Shown: one piece after another, positions 7,963 through 16,023 of the stretch | Layout of the letters: every line of letters starts with the position of its first letter | How positions within the stretch are numbered: the stretch's first letter is position 1 | Assembly (NCBI GenBank): GCA_001828855.1 | Contig: MHZT01000028.1 | Coordinates: forward strand, 1 to 52,448 | DNA from: Rhodobacterales bacterium RIFCSPHIGHO2_02_FULL_62_130 | GTDB lineage: Bacteria; Pseudomonadota; Alphaproteobacteria; Rhodobacterales; Rhodobacteraceae | Direction of reading: 5' to 3' | DNA length: 52,448 nucleotides | Translations under genes and position numbers: made by a program | Notes under the pieces: model-generated | Told to the model about the DNA's origin: nothing | Databases searched by the model: none | What the model saw: only the letters and a program-made list of their open reading frames with translations

Positions 7963-9459
7963 ATGGCGTTCGAGGCTTTCCGTCAGCGGCTGGGGTCGAT
8001 CATTGGCGGCTTCGATGCCGCACAGGCCCACCGTCGCCTGCGCGGGTTCCGTGCCAGCCGCGCCCATGTGAACACGCTGATCGCGGCCTCGGGCGACACA
8101 ATCACCGCCCGCGCCCGCTGGCTGGTCCGCAACAACGGCTATGCGGCAAACGCGGTGGAAAGCTTCGCCAGCAATGTCGTCGGCGATGGCATCAAGCCTT
8201 CGTCGACCATCGTCGATGCCGCCAAGAAGGAAGAGTTGCAGGCGCTGTGGCTCGCCTGGACCGACGATGCCGATGCCGAAGGCCTTACCGACTTCTATGG
8301 CTTGCAGCGCCGGGCGGCGCGCGAGGTGTTTCTGTCTGGCGAGGTCTTCATCCGCATACGGCCGCGCCGGGCGGAGGACGGCCTGACTGTTCCCTTGCAA
8401 CTGCAGATGCTGCCCGCCGAGATGTTGCCTCTCGACATGAACCGCACCCTGCCCGGCGCAGGGCTGATCCGGCAGGGCATCGAATTCGACGGCATCGGTC
8501 GACGTGTCGCCTATCACTTCCTGCGTCGCCACCCCGGTGATCTGACCGATCCGGGTCTGGCCGGGGAAACCGTCCGCGTTCCAGCTGGCGACGTGATCCA
8601 TGTCCTCGACCCGGTCGAGGCTGGACAGTTGCGCGGCGTGTCACGGTTCGCGGCCGCCATCGTGAAACTGTTCACGCTGGACCTCTATGACGATGCGGAA
8701 CTGGAGCGAAAGAAAATCGCTGCGATGTTCGCGATGTTCATCACCTCGCCCGCCCCGGAAACGCCGCTGGAACCGACCGAAGAGGATCTGGAGGTCGAAC
8801 CCGGCCAGGTGGTGCGGCTTGATCCCGGCGAGGATGTCTCGACCCCGGCGACACCTGACTCAGGTGGCACCTATGAGCCGTTCCAGTACCGCACACTGCT
8901 GCAGATCGCGGCGGCGCTGGGCGTGCCCTATGGCTATCTGACCGGCGACACGGCCAAGGGCAACTTCTCGAACACGCGGATTTCCTTGATCGAGTTCCGC
9001 CGCCGCGTTTCTGCCTGGCAACATGGCGTGCTGGTCTATCAGCTCTGCCGCGCTGTCTGGGTGCGCTGGATGGACACCGCCGTGTTGTCGGGTGCCCTTG
9101 ACCTGCCGGGCTATGACAGCCAGCGCCGCCAATACCAAGCCTGCGCCTGGCTCCCGACCAAATGGGACTGGATCGACCCGATGAAGGACGCTTCGGCCGA
9201 GATCCTGCAGATCGAAGCCGGGCTGAAGTCTCGGACGCAAGCCTTGGCAGAGCGGGGATACGACGCCGAGCAGGTCGACCGCGAAATCGCAACTGAGCGC
9301 AAACGGGAAGCGGCGCTGGGCCTGGACTTCCGGCGACCGGGATCACCCGCGCAGGGGCCGGGGGAAGGCACGGCGAAAGATGCGGGTCAGGACAGCGCCA
9401 AGGACGACGAGGCCGACGACACCGCCGATGAAAAACCGAGGCCCAAGGAGGGCGCATGA
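7963..9459 (+). CDS. Phage portal protein (lambda family)
   Basis: This 498-residue portal of the lambda gpB class shows ARARWLVRNNGYAANAVESFASNVVGDGIKP in the first 80 residues. The wing and stem region has FYGLQRRAAREVFLSGEVFIR and later GVPYGYLTGDTAKGNFSNTRISLIEFRRRV, the hallmark of the family. The C-terminal tail is charged and low-complexity. It forms the dodecameric ring through which DNA enters the head. The stop overlaps the next start (ATGATG), so protease translation is coupled to it. Confidence 0.95.
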   Translation: MAFEAFRQRLGSIIGGFDAAQAHRRLRGFRASRAHVNTLIAASGDTITARARWLVRNNGYAANAVESFASNVVGDGIKPSSTIVDAAKKEELQALWLAWTDDADAEGLTDFYGLQRRAAREVFLSGEVFIRIRPRRAEDGLTVPLQLQMLPAEMLPLDMNRTLPGAGLIRQGIEFDGIGRRVAYHFLRRHPGDLTDPGLAGETVRVPAGDVIHVLDPVEAGQLRGVSRFAAAIVKLFTLDLYDDAELERKKIAAMFAMFITSPAPETPLEPTEEDLEVEPGQVVRLDPGEDVSTPATPDSGGTYEPFQYRTLLQIAAALGVPYGYLTGDTAKGNFSNTRISLIEFRRRVSAWQHGVLVYQLCRAVWVRWMDTAVLSGALDLPGYDSQRRQYQACAWLPTKWDWIDPMKDASAEILQIEAGLKSRTQALAERGYDAEQVDREIATERKREAALGLDFRRPGSPAQGPGEGTAKDAGQDSAKDDEADDTADEKPRPKEGA

Positions 9460-10766
9460 TGCACCACGCCCAAATCGCCCAGCGCGCCTTCAACACGCCC
9501 TTGATGGTCGACCCGGCCAAGGCGCTGGCCTTCCTGTCCGGACTGGGTCCGCGCATCGCGGGGCAGGAAATCACCTTCCAGGGGTTGGATCTGCAAGTCG
9601 ATGGCGCAATGGACCACGCGGCCCTGCCCGCCCGCGCCTCGCTGTTCGGGAACGATCTGGCCCAGCGTCACCAGCGCAGCGGCAGCCAGCCTTATGCCGT
9701 GTTGGATGGCATCGCCGTGATCGAAATCACAGGCACTCTCGTGCACCGGGGCGCGTGGATCGGGCAATCGTCGGGCCTGACCTCCTACGAGGGGATCGCC
9801 GCCCAGCTGCAGGCGGCCGTCGCCGATCCCGGCGTTCGCGGCATTGCCTTGGACATCGACAGCTTTGGGGGTGAGGTCGCCGGGGCCTTCGATCTGGCCG
9901 ACCGCATCCGGGCGGCGCGATCACAAAAGCCAGTCCACGCATTCGTCGCCGAACATGCCCTATCGGCCGGATATGTCCTCGCCTCCCAAGCTGACCGGAT
10001 CATTCTGCCGCGCACCGGTGCTGTCGGCAGCATTGGTGTCGTGGCGTTGCACACGGATATGAGCGGGGCCCTCGACCAGAAGGGCATCGCCGTCACCCTT
10101 ATCCATGCCGGTGCCCACAAGGTCGATGCGAACCCTTATCAACCCCTGCCCGAAGCGGTGCACGATCAGATGCAGCGCGAGTTGGAGGTGGTCCGTTTCC
10201 TCTTCGCCGAAACTGTCGCCGCTGGGCGCGGGGATCGGCTGACCCATGCTGCGGCGCTGGCCAGCGAAGCTGCTGTGTTCCGCGGGGCCGACGCCATCGC
10301 CGCCGGTCTGGCCGACGATCTGGCAGATCCCGTCACCGCTTTCCACGCCTTCGCCGCTGCACCCCGCGGCACAACCTCCCCCGGCAAAAAGGATCTAAAT
10401 ATGACTACCACGCCTGAAACTCCCATCGAAACGCCTGCGCCTGTCGCAGCAGCCCCGGCAGTTCCGCCTGTCGATGCTGCCGCTTCGGCCAATGCATCGA
10501 CAATGACCGCAGATTCCATTCGCGCCGAAGCGGCCGAGGTGGCGCAGGTTTGCGCGCAGGCTGCCCGGCTCGGCGTGAACATCGACGCCGCCGATGCCGT
10601 CACCAAGGGGCTGAAGCCTGAAGCCTTGCGTGCCCGGGTTCTGGCCGATATCGCCGCCCGCAGCGATGCAGCAGGCATCATCGCCACCGCACCGGCTGCA
10701 GCTGCTGCCAAAGACAGTCCGATCATCGCTGCCGCCAAGAAGGCCGCGACAGACGCGAAGCGCTGA
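9456..10766 (+). CDS. S49-family head maturation protease with scaffold C-terminus
   Basis: This 436-residue protein is related to lambda gpC. The SppA/S49 core is residues 80-310: VIEITGTLVHRGAW, ALDIDSFGGEVAGAFDLAD, then Ser170 in AEHALSAGYVLAS and Lys222 in HAGAHKVDANPY as the likely Ser-Lys pair. Residues 316-436 are Ala/Pro-rich then helical, as in scaffold proteins. It should cleave the scaffold and portal during head maturation. An in-frame start at 10401 probably gives the scaffold alone (separate entry). It starts inside the portal stop codon. Confidence 0.92.
   Translation: MMHHAQIAQRAFNTPLMVDPAKALAFLSGLGPRIAGQEITFQGLDLQVDGAMDHAALPARASLFGNDLAQRHQRSGSQPYAVLDGIAVIEITGTLVHRGAWIGQSSGLTSYEGIAAQLQAAVADPGVRGIALDIDSFGGEVAGAFDLADRIRAARSQKPVHAFVAEHALSAGYVLASQADRIILPRTGAVGSIGVVALHTDMSGALDQKGIAVTLIHAGAHKVDANPYQPLPEAVHDQMQRELEVVRFLFAETVAAGRGDRLTHAAALASEAAVFRGADAIAAGLADDLADPVTAFHAFAAAPRGTTSPGKKDLNMTTTPETPIETPAPVAAAPAVPPVDAAASANASTMTADSIRAEAAEVAQVCAQAARLGVNIDAADAVTKGLKPEALRARVLADIAARSDAAGIIATAPAAAAAKDSPIIAAAKKAATDAKR
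10401..10766 (+). CDS. Nested scaffold protein (Nu3-like) inside the protease gene
   Basis: An ATG in the same frame as the protease is preceded by AAAAAGGATCTAAAT, a credible ribosome site. It would give a 121-residue protein with a disordered Pro/Ala N-terminus (TTTPETPIETPAPVAAAP) and helical segments (IRAEAAEVAQVCAQAARLG, KPEALRARVLADIAA). Lambda makes its scaffold Nu3 in just this way from within gene C. The arrangement here is inferred from the position, the start signal and the change in composition; it has not been shown. Confidence 0.55.
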   Translation: MTTTPETPIETPAPVAAAPAVPPVDAAASANASTMTADSIRAEAAEVAQVCAQAARLGVNIDAADAVTKGLKPEALRARVLADIAARSDAAGIIATAPAAAAAKDSPIIAAAKKAATDAKR

Positions 10767-10820
10767 ACCAGCGCGCACTTCGACCGCCCTCCCCATCCCC
10801 CAAGACATGGAGACTGACCA

Positions 10821-11201
10821 ATGCCCGTCCTGACGGAACCGCCCAGCATGGGCGATGTCCTCAAATATGAGGTCAACCCGAACTACACCCGCGAGGTGAT
10901 CACGCTCTTGCAGGGCATGCCCTATCCGGTCGGCTCCGTGCTGGGGAAGATCACCGCCAGCGGCAAATACACCCTTTCGCCCGCGACCGGGGCAGATGGA
11001 TCGCAGGTCGCCAGCGCCGTGCTGCTTTACGCCGTCGATGCCACACTGGCGGATGCCACCGGCATCGTCGTTGCCCGTGGCCCCACGATCGTGTCGCGGG
11101 CAGGACTCGCTTACGGCGCCACCGTCGATGACGGCACCAAGATCACCGCCAAGATTGCCCAGTTGGCCGCCGTCGGCATCATCGCCCGCGACGGCGTCTG
11201 A
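10821..11201 (+). CDS. Head decoration protein (gpD-like)
   Basis: This 126-residue protein lies between the protease/scaffold and the major capsid gene, as lambda D does. It reads like family members: an N-terminal arm, VNPNYTREVITLLQG, PYPVGSVLGKIT, YTLSPATGADGSQVASAVLLYAVDAT, and RGPTIVSRAGLAY near the end. Trimers of such proteins clamp onto the expanded capsid and lock it. GGAGACTGACC upstream gives a good ribosome site. Confidence 0.88.
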   Translation: MPVLTEPPSMGDVLKYEVNPNYTREVITLLQGMPYPVGSVLGKITASGKYTLSPATGADGSQVASAVLLYAVDATLADATGIVVARGPTIVSRAGLAYGATVDDGTKITAKIAQLAAVGIIARDGV

Positions 11202-11245
11202 CGTGCAACGTCGCCTCCCCTTCCCCCACATCCCCGGAGCACCCC

Positions 11246-12268
11246 ATGACCCTTGTCCGCAATCCGTTTGACGCTGGCGGCTATTCGCTGGCCGAGATGA
11301 CGCAGGCCATCAACATCCTGCCCAACCTCTACACCCGCCTCGGCCAGATCGGCCTGTTCCGCTTCGAGGGCGTCACCCAGCGCTCTGTCATCATCGAGCA
11401 ATACGAAGGCGTTCTAAACCTGCTGCCCTCCGTCCCGCTGGGTGGCCCCTCCACTGTCGGCACCCGCGAGGGCCGCTTGATGCGGTCCTTCGCGCTGCCG
11501 TGGATCCCGCACGACGACGTCATCCTGCCCGGCGACATTCAGGGCCAACCCGCGCTGGGCGTCTTCGATGGTGCCGACCCGCTGGTCGAGGTGATGAACC
11601 GCAAGCTGCAGCTCATGCGCCGAAAGCATGCCCAGACCCGCGAATACATGGAAATGAACGCCCTACGCGGCATCGTGAAAGATGGGGCTGGCACCACCCT
11701 CTACAACTACTTCACTGAATTCGGGCTGGCGCAAATCTCGGTCGACTTCGTCCTCGGCACGGCTGGCACCAATGTGCAGGGCAAGGTCCGCGAGGTGCTG
11801 CGCGCCATGGAGGACAACCTCCTTGGCGAAAGCATGACGGACGTGCATGCCCTCGTCAGCCGGGAGTTCTTCGACAAGCTAATCGCGCATCCCAAGACCG
11901 AGGAGGCCTACAAATTCTACGCGGCGACCGGCGCGCAGCCCCTGCGCCAGGATGTGCGCCGCAACTTCCCCTTCGCAGGCATCGTGTTCGAGGAATACGC
12001 GGGCACCGTCACCCTCTCGACCAAGGTCACCGAACGGCTTGTTCCGGCGAACGAGGGCATCGCGTTTCCGCTCGGCACGATGGACACCTTCACCACCTAT
12101 GGCGGCCCGGCCAACCTGCTGGAGGCGGCCAACACCCTCGGCCTGCCGCTCTATGCCCGCCAGCACCTCGACGACAAGGGTCGCTGGATCGATCTGATGA
12201 CCGAGGCGTCAATCCTGCCGGTGAACAAGCGGCCGCGCATCGCGATCCGCATTCACACCTCGAACTGA
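11246..12268 (+). CDS. Major capsid protein (gpE family)
   Basis: This 340-residue protein is of the lambda gpE class. It begins NPFDAGGYSLAEMTQAINILPNLYTRLGQIGLF, carries VIIEQYEGVLNLLPS and a P-loop-like region with WIPHDDVILPGDIQG, and ends with NTLGLPLYARQHLDDKGRWIDLMTEASILPVNKRP. This is the HK97-fold capsid subunit in its normal length and place. I see no delta domain upstream; the separate scaffold region in the gene before may serve that role. Confidence 0.95.
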   Translation: MTLVRNPFDAGGYSLAEMTQAINILPNLYTRLGQIGLFRFEGVTQRSVIIEQYEGVLNLLPSVPLGGPSTVGTREGRLMRSFALPWIPHDDVILPGDIQGQPALGVFDGADPLVEVMNRKLQLMRRKHAQTREYMEMNALRGIVKDGAGTTLYNYFTEFGLAQISVDFVLGTAGTNVQGKVREVLRAMEDNLLGESMTDVHALVSREFFDKLIAHPKTEEAYKFYAATGAQPLRQDVRRNFPFAGIVFEEYAGTVTLSTKVTERLVPANEGIAFPLGTMDTFTTYGGPANLLEAANTLGLPLYARQHLDDKGRWIDLMTEASILPVNKRPRIAIRIHTSN

Positions 12269-12274
12269 CCGGCC

Positions 12275-12589
12275 ATGAACGTCTTCGCCGCCGCCATGGA
12301 CCGGATCTATGCCAACCCGTCCATGGCGGTGGCCGCCGTCTGGATTTCTGCCACCACATCCGAGGAATGCACGATCCGCGTCATCCGTCGCGCCCCGGAT
12401 CGCATCACGGAATTCGGGGCTGGGCGGTTTGTCAGCGACTCCACGATGGTCGACGTCCGCGTGTCCGACCTGCCCGATCCCCGCCCCGGCGATCTGATCG
12501 TGATCGGGGCCGACAGCTTCACCATTCAGGGCGAGCCGGTGCGCGACCGCGAGCGCCTGATCTGGTCACTGGACCTGCGGCCAACATGA
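12275..12589 (+). CDS. Head-tail joining protein (gpFII-like)
   Basis: This 104-residue protein directly follows the major capsid gene. Its beta-rich pattern (VAAVWISATTSEECTIRVIRRAPD, VSDLPDPRPGDLIVIGADSFTIQGEPVRDRERLIWSLDLRPT) fits the phage head-tail joining family that includes lambda FII, which is sometimes mislabelled as a sugar-transport ATP-binding protein. It should cap the connector and take the tail. It overlaps the next start by 4 bases. Confidence 0.8.
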   Translation: MNVFAAAMDRIYANPSMAVAAVWISATTSEECTIRVIRRAPDRITEFGAGRFVSDSTMVDVRVSDLPDPRPGDLIVIGADSFTIQGEPVRDRERLIWSLDLRPT

Positions 12590-13215
12590 AGCTGAAGATC
12601 GCCTTCGACCCCGACCTCGTCGCGCTGATGCAGGCCGAAATCGCCGCCGGGGAAGAGGCAGTGTCCGCCGCCATGCGCGAGGCGGGCACTTCCCTGAAAT
12701 CTGCCTGGCGCGGCCAGATCACCGGCGCGGGGCTTGGCACCAGGCTTGGAAACAGCATCCGCCTCGCCAGCTTCCCCAAATCCGGCGACAGTCTGAACGC
12801 CGCCGCACTGGTCTGGTCCAACGCCCCGGTGATCATCGGCGCCCATGACACCGGCCCCCTGATCCGGTCGAAGGATGGGTTCTGGCTGGCGATCCCGACC
12901 CCGGCCGCCGGAAAGAGCACCAAGGGTGGCCGAATCACCCCCGGCGAATGGGAACGCCGCACTGGCTTGCGCCTGCGGTTCATCTACCGCCGCCGCGGGC
13001 CAAGCCTGCTAGTCGCGGAGGGGCGGTTGAATTCGAAGGGACGAGCGGTGGCCTCCAGGTCGAAAACAGGGCGAGGAATAGCGAGCGTGCCGATTTTCCT
13101 GCTGGTGCCGCAGGTCAAACTGCGCAAACGGCTGGATCTGGCGCGGGATGCTGAACGGGCTGTAGACGGTGTGCCGGGTTTGATCGTGGCTAATTGGGTG
13201 GAGGGGAAGGTTTGA
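12586..13215 (+). CDS. Phage tail-completion protein, DUF6441-like
   Basis: This 209-residue protein starts at ATGA overlapping the joining gene. MKLKIAFDPDLVALMQAEI, AMREAGTSLKSAWRGQITGAGLGTRLGNSIR, DTGPLIRSKDGFWLAIP, and TPGEWERRTGLRLRFIYRRRG are features that I recognise from the DUF6441 phage family. Its place between the head joining and tail terminator genes matches lambda Z-type tail completion proteins; this role is inferred from position. The longer open frame upstream of 12586 is a shadow of the previous gene. Confidence 0.75.
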   Translation: MKLKIAFDPDLVALMQAEIAAGEEAVSAAMREAGTSLKSAWRGQITGAGLGTRLGNSIRLASFPKSGDSLNAAALVWSNAPVIIGAHDTGPLIRSKDGFWLAIPTPAAGKSTKGGRITPGEWERRTGLRLRFIYRRRGPSLLVAEGRLNSKGRAVASRSKTGRGIASVPIFLLVPQVKLRKRLDLARDAERAVDGVPGLIVANWVEGKV

Positions 13216-13228
13216 CCGCCCCTTCGCC

Positions 13229-13519
13229 TCAGTAGCCAGCCTCGCGCTGATGGCGCACGGCCAATACCACAGCCGTCTCGCCATCAAACCGATACAACGA
13301 CACATAGCCACTGTCGCCAAAGGTGATGAACCACTCGCGAAACTCAGGCTCCATGTCCTCAACCGGCCGTCCTGCGCCCGGTTGATCGCGCAGGATGTTC
13401 ATGCCCTCGCGGATGGATTTGGCGGCGCGGCGGGCGGCGTCCGGGTTCTTGTCGGCAAGAAAACGGTAAAGCCGTTCGACATCCCGCAGCGCTGCGGGCG
13501 ACCAGATCAGTTGTGGCAT
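13229..13519 (-). CDS. ParE/RelE-family toxin (phage TA pair 1)
   Basis: This 96-residue protein has the ParE/RelE layout: IWSPAALRDVERLYRFLADKNPDAARRAAKSIREG, a central MNILRDQPGAGRP loop, EFREWFITFGDSGYVSLYRF and VVLAVRHQREAGY at the end. Such toxins act on gyrase or on translating ribosomes. It lies on the strand opposite to the late genes that flank it, and its start overlaps the antitoxin stop by 13 bases. The pair most likely serves as a prophage stability or anti-phage module. Confidence 0.88.
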   Translation of the reverse strand: MPQLIWSPAALRDVERLYRFLADKNPDAARRAAKSIREGMNILRDQPGAGRPVEDMEPEFREWFITFGDSGYVSLYRFDGETAVVLAVRHQREAGY

Positions 13520-13791
13520 TCAGGAGCTGCTGCATCTTCGCCTGCTTCCAGTTTGGCAAGCCAGGCATCGGCTTCGTCATGCGTGACATGCTTGCCGGTG
13601 GCCTGATACTCCTGCCAGGCCTGCAACCCGGCTTGCCGGAACGCCTCGCGCTTCTCTTCGCGCTCGACGAACTGGGCTACCGCCTCGCGCAGCATCCAAT
13701 GCGTGGATCGGTCCTTTGCATCCGCCAACCGCTTGAGGCGGTCCCGGGTATCTTGATCAAGTTTCACGGCAATGGGGCGGACGGCGTTCAT
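13507..13791 (-). CDS. Ribbon-helix-helix antitoxin (phage TA pair 1)
   Basis: This 94-residue protein begins MNAVRPIAVKLDQDTRDRLKRLADAKDRSTHWMLREAV, a ribbon-helix-helix DNA-binding domain of the CopG/ParD kind. A helical C-terminus with EYQATGKHVTHDEADAWLAKLEAG follows, which should wrap the toxin. The ATG at 13791 is favoured over the upstream frame start because GGAG stands 8 bases before it. It precedes the toxin gene and should repress the shared promoter. Confidence 0.85.
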   Translation of the reverse strand: MNAVRPIAVKLDQDTRDRLKRLADAKDRSTHWMLREAVAQFVEREEKREAFRQAGLQAWQEYQATGKHVTHDEADAWLAKLEAGEDAAAPECHN

Positions 13792-13880
13792 GCGGGCGAC
13801 TCCGAGCGAGTATTCACAGGTATTACCTTTAGCATGTCTGAGGCCATCGCAGAAGTCACAAACCAGGAAATGCACTTCGA

Positions 13881-14303
13881 ATGTCCACCACCCGTGAAAC
13901 CGTCCTAGCTGCGCTGCTTGCGCGGCTGCAGTCGCTTGCCTCGCTTGTTCAGCGTGATGAGGTGCTGCCAGAACGCATCCCGACGTCTGGTCTGATCATC
14001 CTGCGCGACGGCCAGCCGGGTGAGCCTGAAGTGACGCTGTCACCCTTGCGGTACCATTACCAACACCGCGCCGAGTTAGAGGTCGTTGTCCAAGCCCCGA
14101 ATGGCAGGTCAACCTCATTCGACGCCCTGATCTCCAGCATCGGCATCGCGCTGGAAACCGACCGCACGCTTGGCGGGCATTGCGACTGGGTCGAACCCGA
14201 GGCACCGGCCTCGGTCGATCTCCCGATCGAGGGCGCGGCGGCGCTCAAGGCAGCGGTGATCAACGTCGTCCTGCATTACTCAACTTTCGGGCCTCTGACT
14301 TAA
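13881..14303 (+). CDS. Tail terminator-like phage protein
   Basis: This 140-residue protein starts MSTTRETVLAALLARLQSL and contains LPERIPTSGLIILRDGQPGEPEVTLSPLRYHYQHRAELEVVVQ and FDALISSIGIALETDRTLGG. It corresponds in place and pattern to the minor tail U / tail terminator group, often labelled acyl-CoA transferase in this lineage without good reason. It should end tail-tube polymerisation and bind the head. The TA pair separates it from the gene before it; its own ATG lies only 89 bases from the antitoxin start. Confidence 0.65.
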   Translation: MSTTRETVLAALLARLQSLASLVQRDEVLPERIPTSGLIILRDGQPGEPEVTLSPLRYHYQHRAELEVVVQAPNGRSTSFDALISSIGIALETDRTLGGHCDWVEPEAPASVDLPIEGAAALKAAVINVVLHYSTFGPLT

Positions 14304-14351
14304 GGACCCCGCCGGAAACCGGTAATCATCGACGGCCCGTCCTTCGAACCC

Positions 14352-14552
14352 CTAGGTGTCTTTCTGACGCGAACCGCCAAGCAGCAAGAGCAGGATCACG
14401 GCCACAATTGGCGAGAAGATGAGGCTGACCAGAACCCAGCCAAAGGCACTGCGTCCCCGCGCTTCGGCCATTTGGGCTGGAAGGAAAATGAACACCCACA
14501 GCGTGAGGTAAAGGGCCACCAAGGCTACTATTAAGAGAACGAGACTATCCAT
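14352..14552 (-). CDS. Small membrane protein, two transmembrane helices
   Basis: This 66-residue protein has two hydrophobic segments (LVLLIVALVALYLTLWVFIF and FGWVLVSLIFSPIVAVILLL) joined by a short loop AQMAEARGRSA. The ATG at 14552 has AAAGGTG 8 bases ahead. It stands on the strand opposite to the tail genes, just downstream of the secreted nuclease gene. Its function is unknown. It could protect the host from the nuclease or from superinfecting phage, but nothing in the sequence proves this. Confidence 0.6.
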   Translation of the reverse strand: MDSLVLLIVALVALYLTLWVFIFLPAQMAEARGRSAFGWVLVSLIFSPIVAVILLLLLGGSRQKDT

Positions 14553-14599
14553 CGCTCTGGCACCTTTGGATATCTGAGGGTTTGTCGGCCAAGAGTTTG

Positions 14600-15007
14600 T
14601 CAGCAGGTCCCGTAAAAGCCACCTGAATAGCGACAGTATTCGGTGGCGACGCCGGACCGGATCATCTCGGCGGCAATGTCGCGGCCATCGGGCAGGAAGC
14701 ACTGGGCGACGTAACGGCCGTAGCGATCCATGTCGAGCACTTGGCAGGTGAGGGTTTTGCCACTGATCAGATGGCGCAGAGTCGCCGTGGCATCTGACCC
14801 GCCGGGGTGATCCCACTCAGGGGCATCGAGCCCCCAAACCCGGATCCTGCGCGACTGGCCCTTTAGGGTGAAGGTATCGCCGTCCTGCACCTTGCTGACG
14901 CGTGCCTCGAGAACTGAGGCTTGCTCGGCAACTGCGACCGACATCTGGGATGAAACAACAAGCCCGGCAAGGGCCACGAATACCGAGAGAGCGATGCGAT
15001 AAATCAT
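14600..15007 (-). CDS. Secreted thermonuclease (SNase-like)
   Basis: This 135-residue protein has a signal peptide (MIYRIALSVFVALAGLVVSSQMSVAVA) followed by a staphylococcal-nuclease fold: ARVSKVQDGDTFTLKGQSRRIRVWGLDAPEW with the catalytic Asp and Arg, ATLRHLISGKTLTCQVLDMDRYGRYVAQC, and DIAAEMIRSGVATEYCRYSG. It should cut DNA or RNA in the periplasm or outside. The frame is open far upstream but the signal peptide fixes the start. It is an antisense gene within the tail operon and is likely cargo, perhaps aimed at incoming DNA. Confidence 0.85.
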   Translation of the reverse strand: MIYRIALSVFVALAGLVVSSQMSVAVAEQASVLEARVSKVQDGDTFTLKGQSRRIRVWGLDAPEWDHPGGSDATATLRHLISGKTLTCQVLDMDRYGRYVAQCFLPDGRDIAAEMIRSGVATEYCRYSGGFYGTC

Positions 15008-15073
15008 CGGGGCAGAATGCCTCAGGTGAATATCGGCAGCAACCCCGGCACCTGAAATCAACAACTTGAAAGG

Positions 15074-16021
15074 ATGAACACGATGGCACGAGCCCATGGG
15101 GCGCGGGCGCAGATGGCGCTTGCGTTTGAATCTGTCTATGGCACGGCGCCCGCCACGGGGTTCCGGACGGTGCCGTTTGCCAGCACTACGCTTGGGGCTG
15201 AACAGCCGCTGATTGCGTCGGAACTGCTGGGCCAGGGGCGTGATCCGCTGACCCCGATCAAGGATGCGGTCACGGCCGATGGCGATGTGGTAGTGCCGAT
15301 CGACGTCGAGAACCTCGGGCTGTGGCTGAAGGCTGCCTTCGGCGCTCCAACCACATCCGGCACGACGCCTAAGACCCATACCTTTCAGTCTGGCAACTGG
15401 ACGCTGCCAAGCATGGCCATCGAGACGGCGATGCCTGAGGTTCCGCGCTATGCGATGTACACCGGCTGCGTCTGCGAGCAGCTGTCGTGGCAGATGGCGC
15501 GATCGGGGCTGTTGACCGCTACCGCGCGGCTGGTGGCGCAAGGCGAAACCGTCGCGGCGGCGACTGCCGCTGGCACACCGACGTCGCTCGCTTTGCAGCG
15601 ATTCGGGCACTTCAACGGGGCAATCACCCGCAATGGCGTGGCGCTTGGCAATGTCATCTCGGCCGAGGTGAACTATTCCAACGGTCTCGACCGGATCGAG
15701 ACCATCCGCTCGGACGGCAAGATCGAAGGGGCCGATCCGGGCATGGCCGCCCTGACCGGCCGGGTGGAGGTGCGTTTTGCCGACACCGCGTTGATCACGC
15801 AGGCCATCGACGGCACGTCTTGCGAGTTGGTCTTTGCCTGGAGCCTTGGCGCCAGTGCCAGCTTCACCTTTACCGCCCATGCCGTCTACCTGCCGCGCCC
15901 GCGCATCGAAATTGCTGGGCCACAGGGCATCCAGGCGACTTTCGACTGGCAGGCTGCCAAGGCTGTCAGCCCCGCGCGCATGTGCACCGCCGTCCTCGTC
16001 AACACTGTTGTGAGTTATTGA
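15074..16021 (+). CDS. Major tail tube protein
   Basis: This 315-residue protein begins NTMARAHGARAQMALAFESVYGTAPATGFRTVPF, a typical tail tube start. Repeated beta-rich segments follow (GDVVVPIDVENLGLWLKAAFG, TLPSMAIETAMPEVPRYAMYTGC, GHFNGAITRNGVALGNVISAEVNYSNGLD). It forms the tube of a non-contractile tail. It is longer than lambda V. It stands right before the chaperone pair, as expected, and its stop is 2 bases from the next start. Confidence 0.85.
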   Translation: MNTMARAHGARAQMALAFESVYGTAPATGFRTVPFASTTLGAEQPLIASELLGQGRDPLTPIKDAVTADGDVVVPIDVENLGLWLKAAFGAPTTSGTTPKTHTFQSGNWTLPSMAIETAMPEVPRYAMYTGCVCEQLSWQMARSGLLTATARLVAQGETVAAATAAGTPTSLALQRFGHFNGAITRNGVALGNVISAEVNYSNGLDRIETIRSDGKIEGADPGMAALTGRVEVRFADTALITQAIDGTSCELVFAWSLGASASFTFTAHAVYLPRPRIEIAGPQGIQATFDWQAAKAVSPARMCTAVLVNTVVSY

Positions 16022-16023
16022 CC

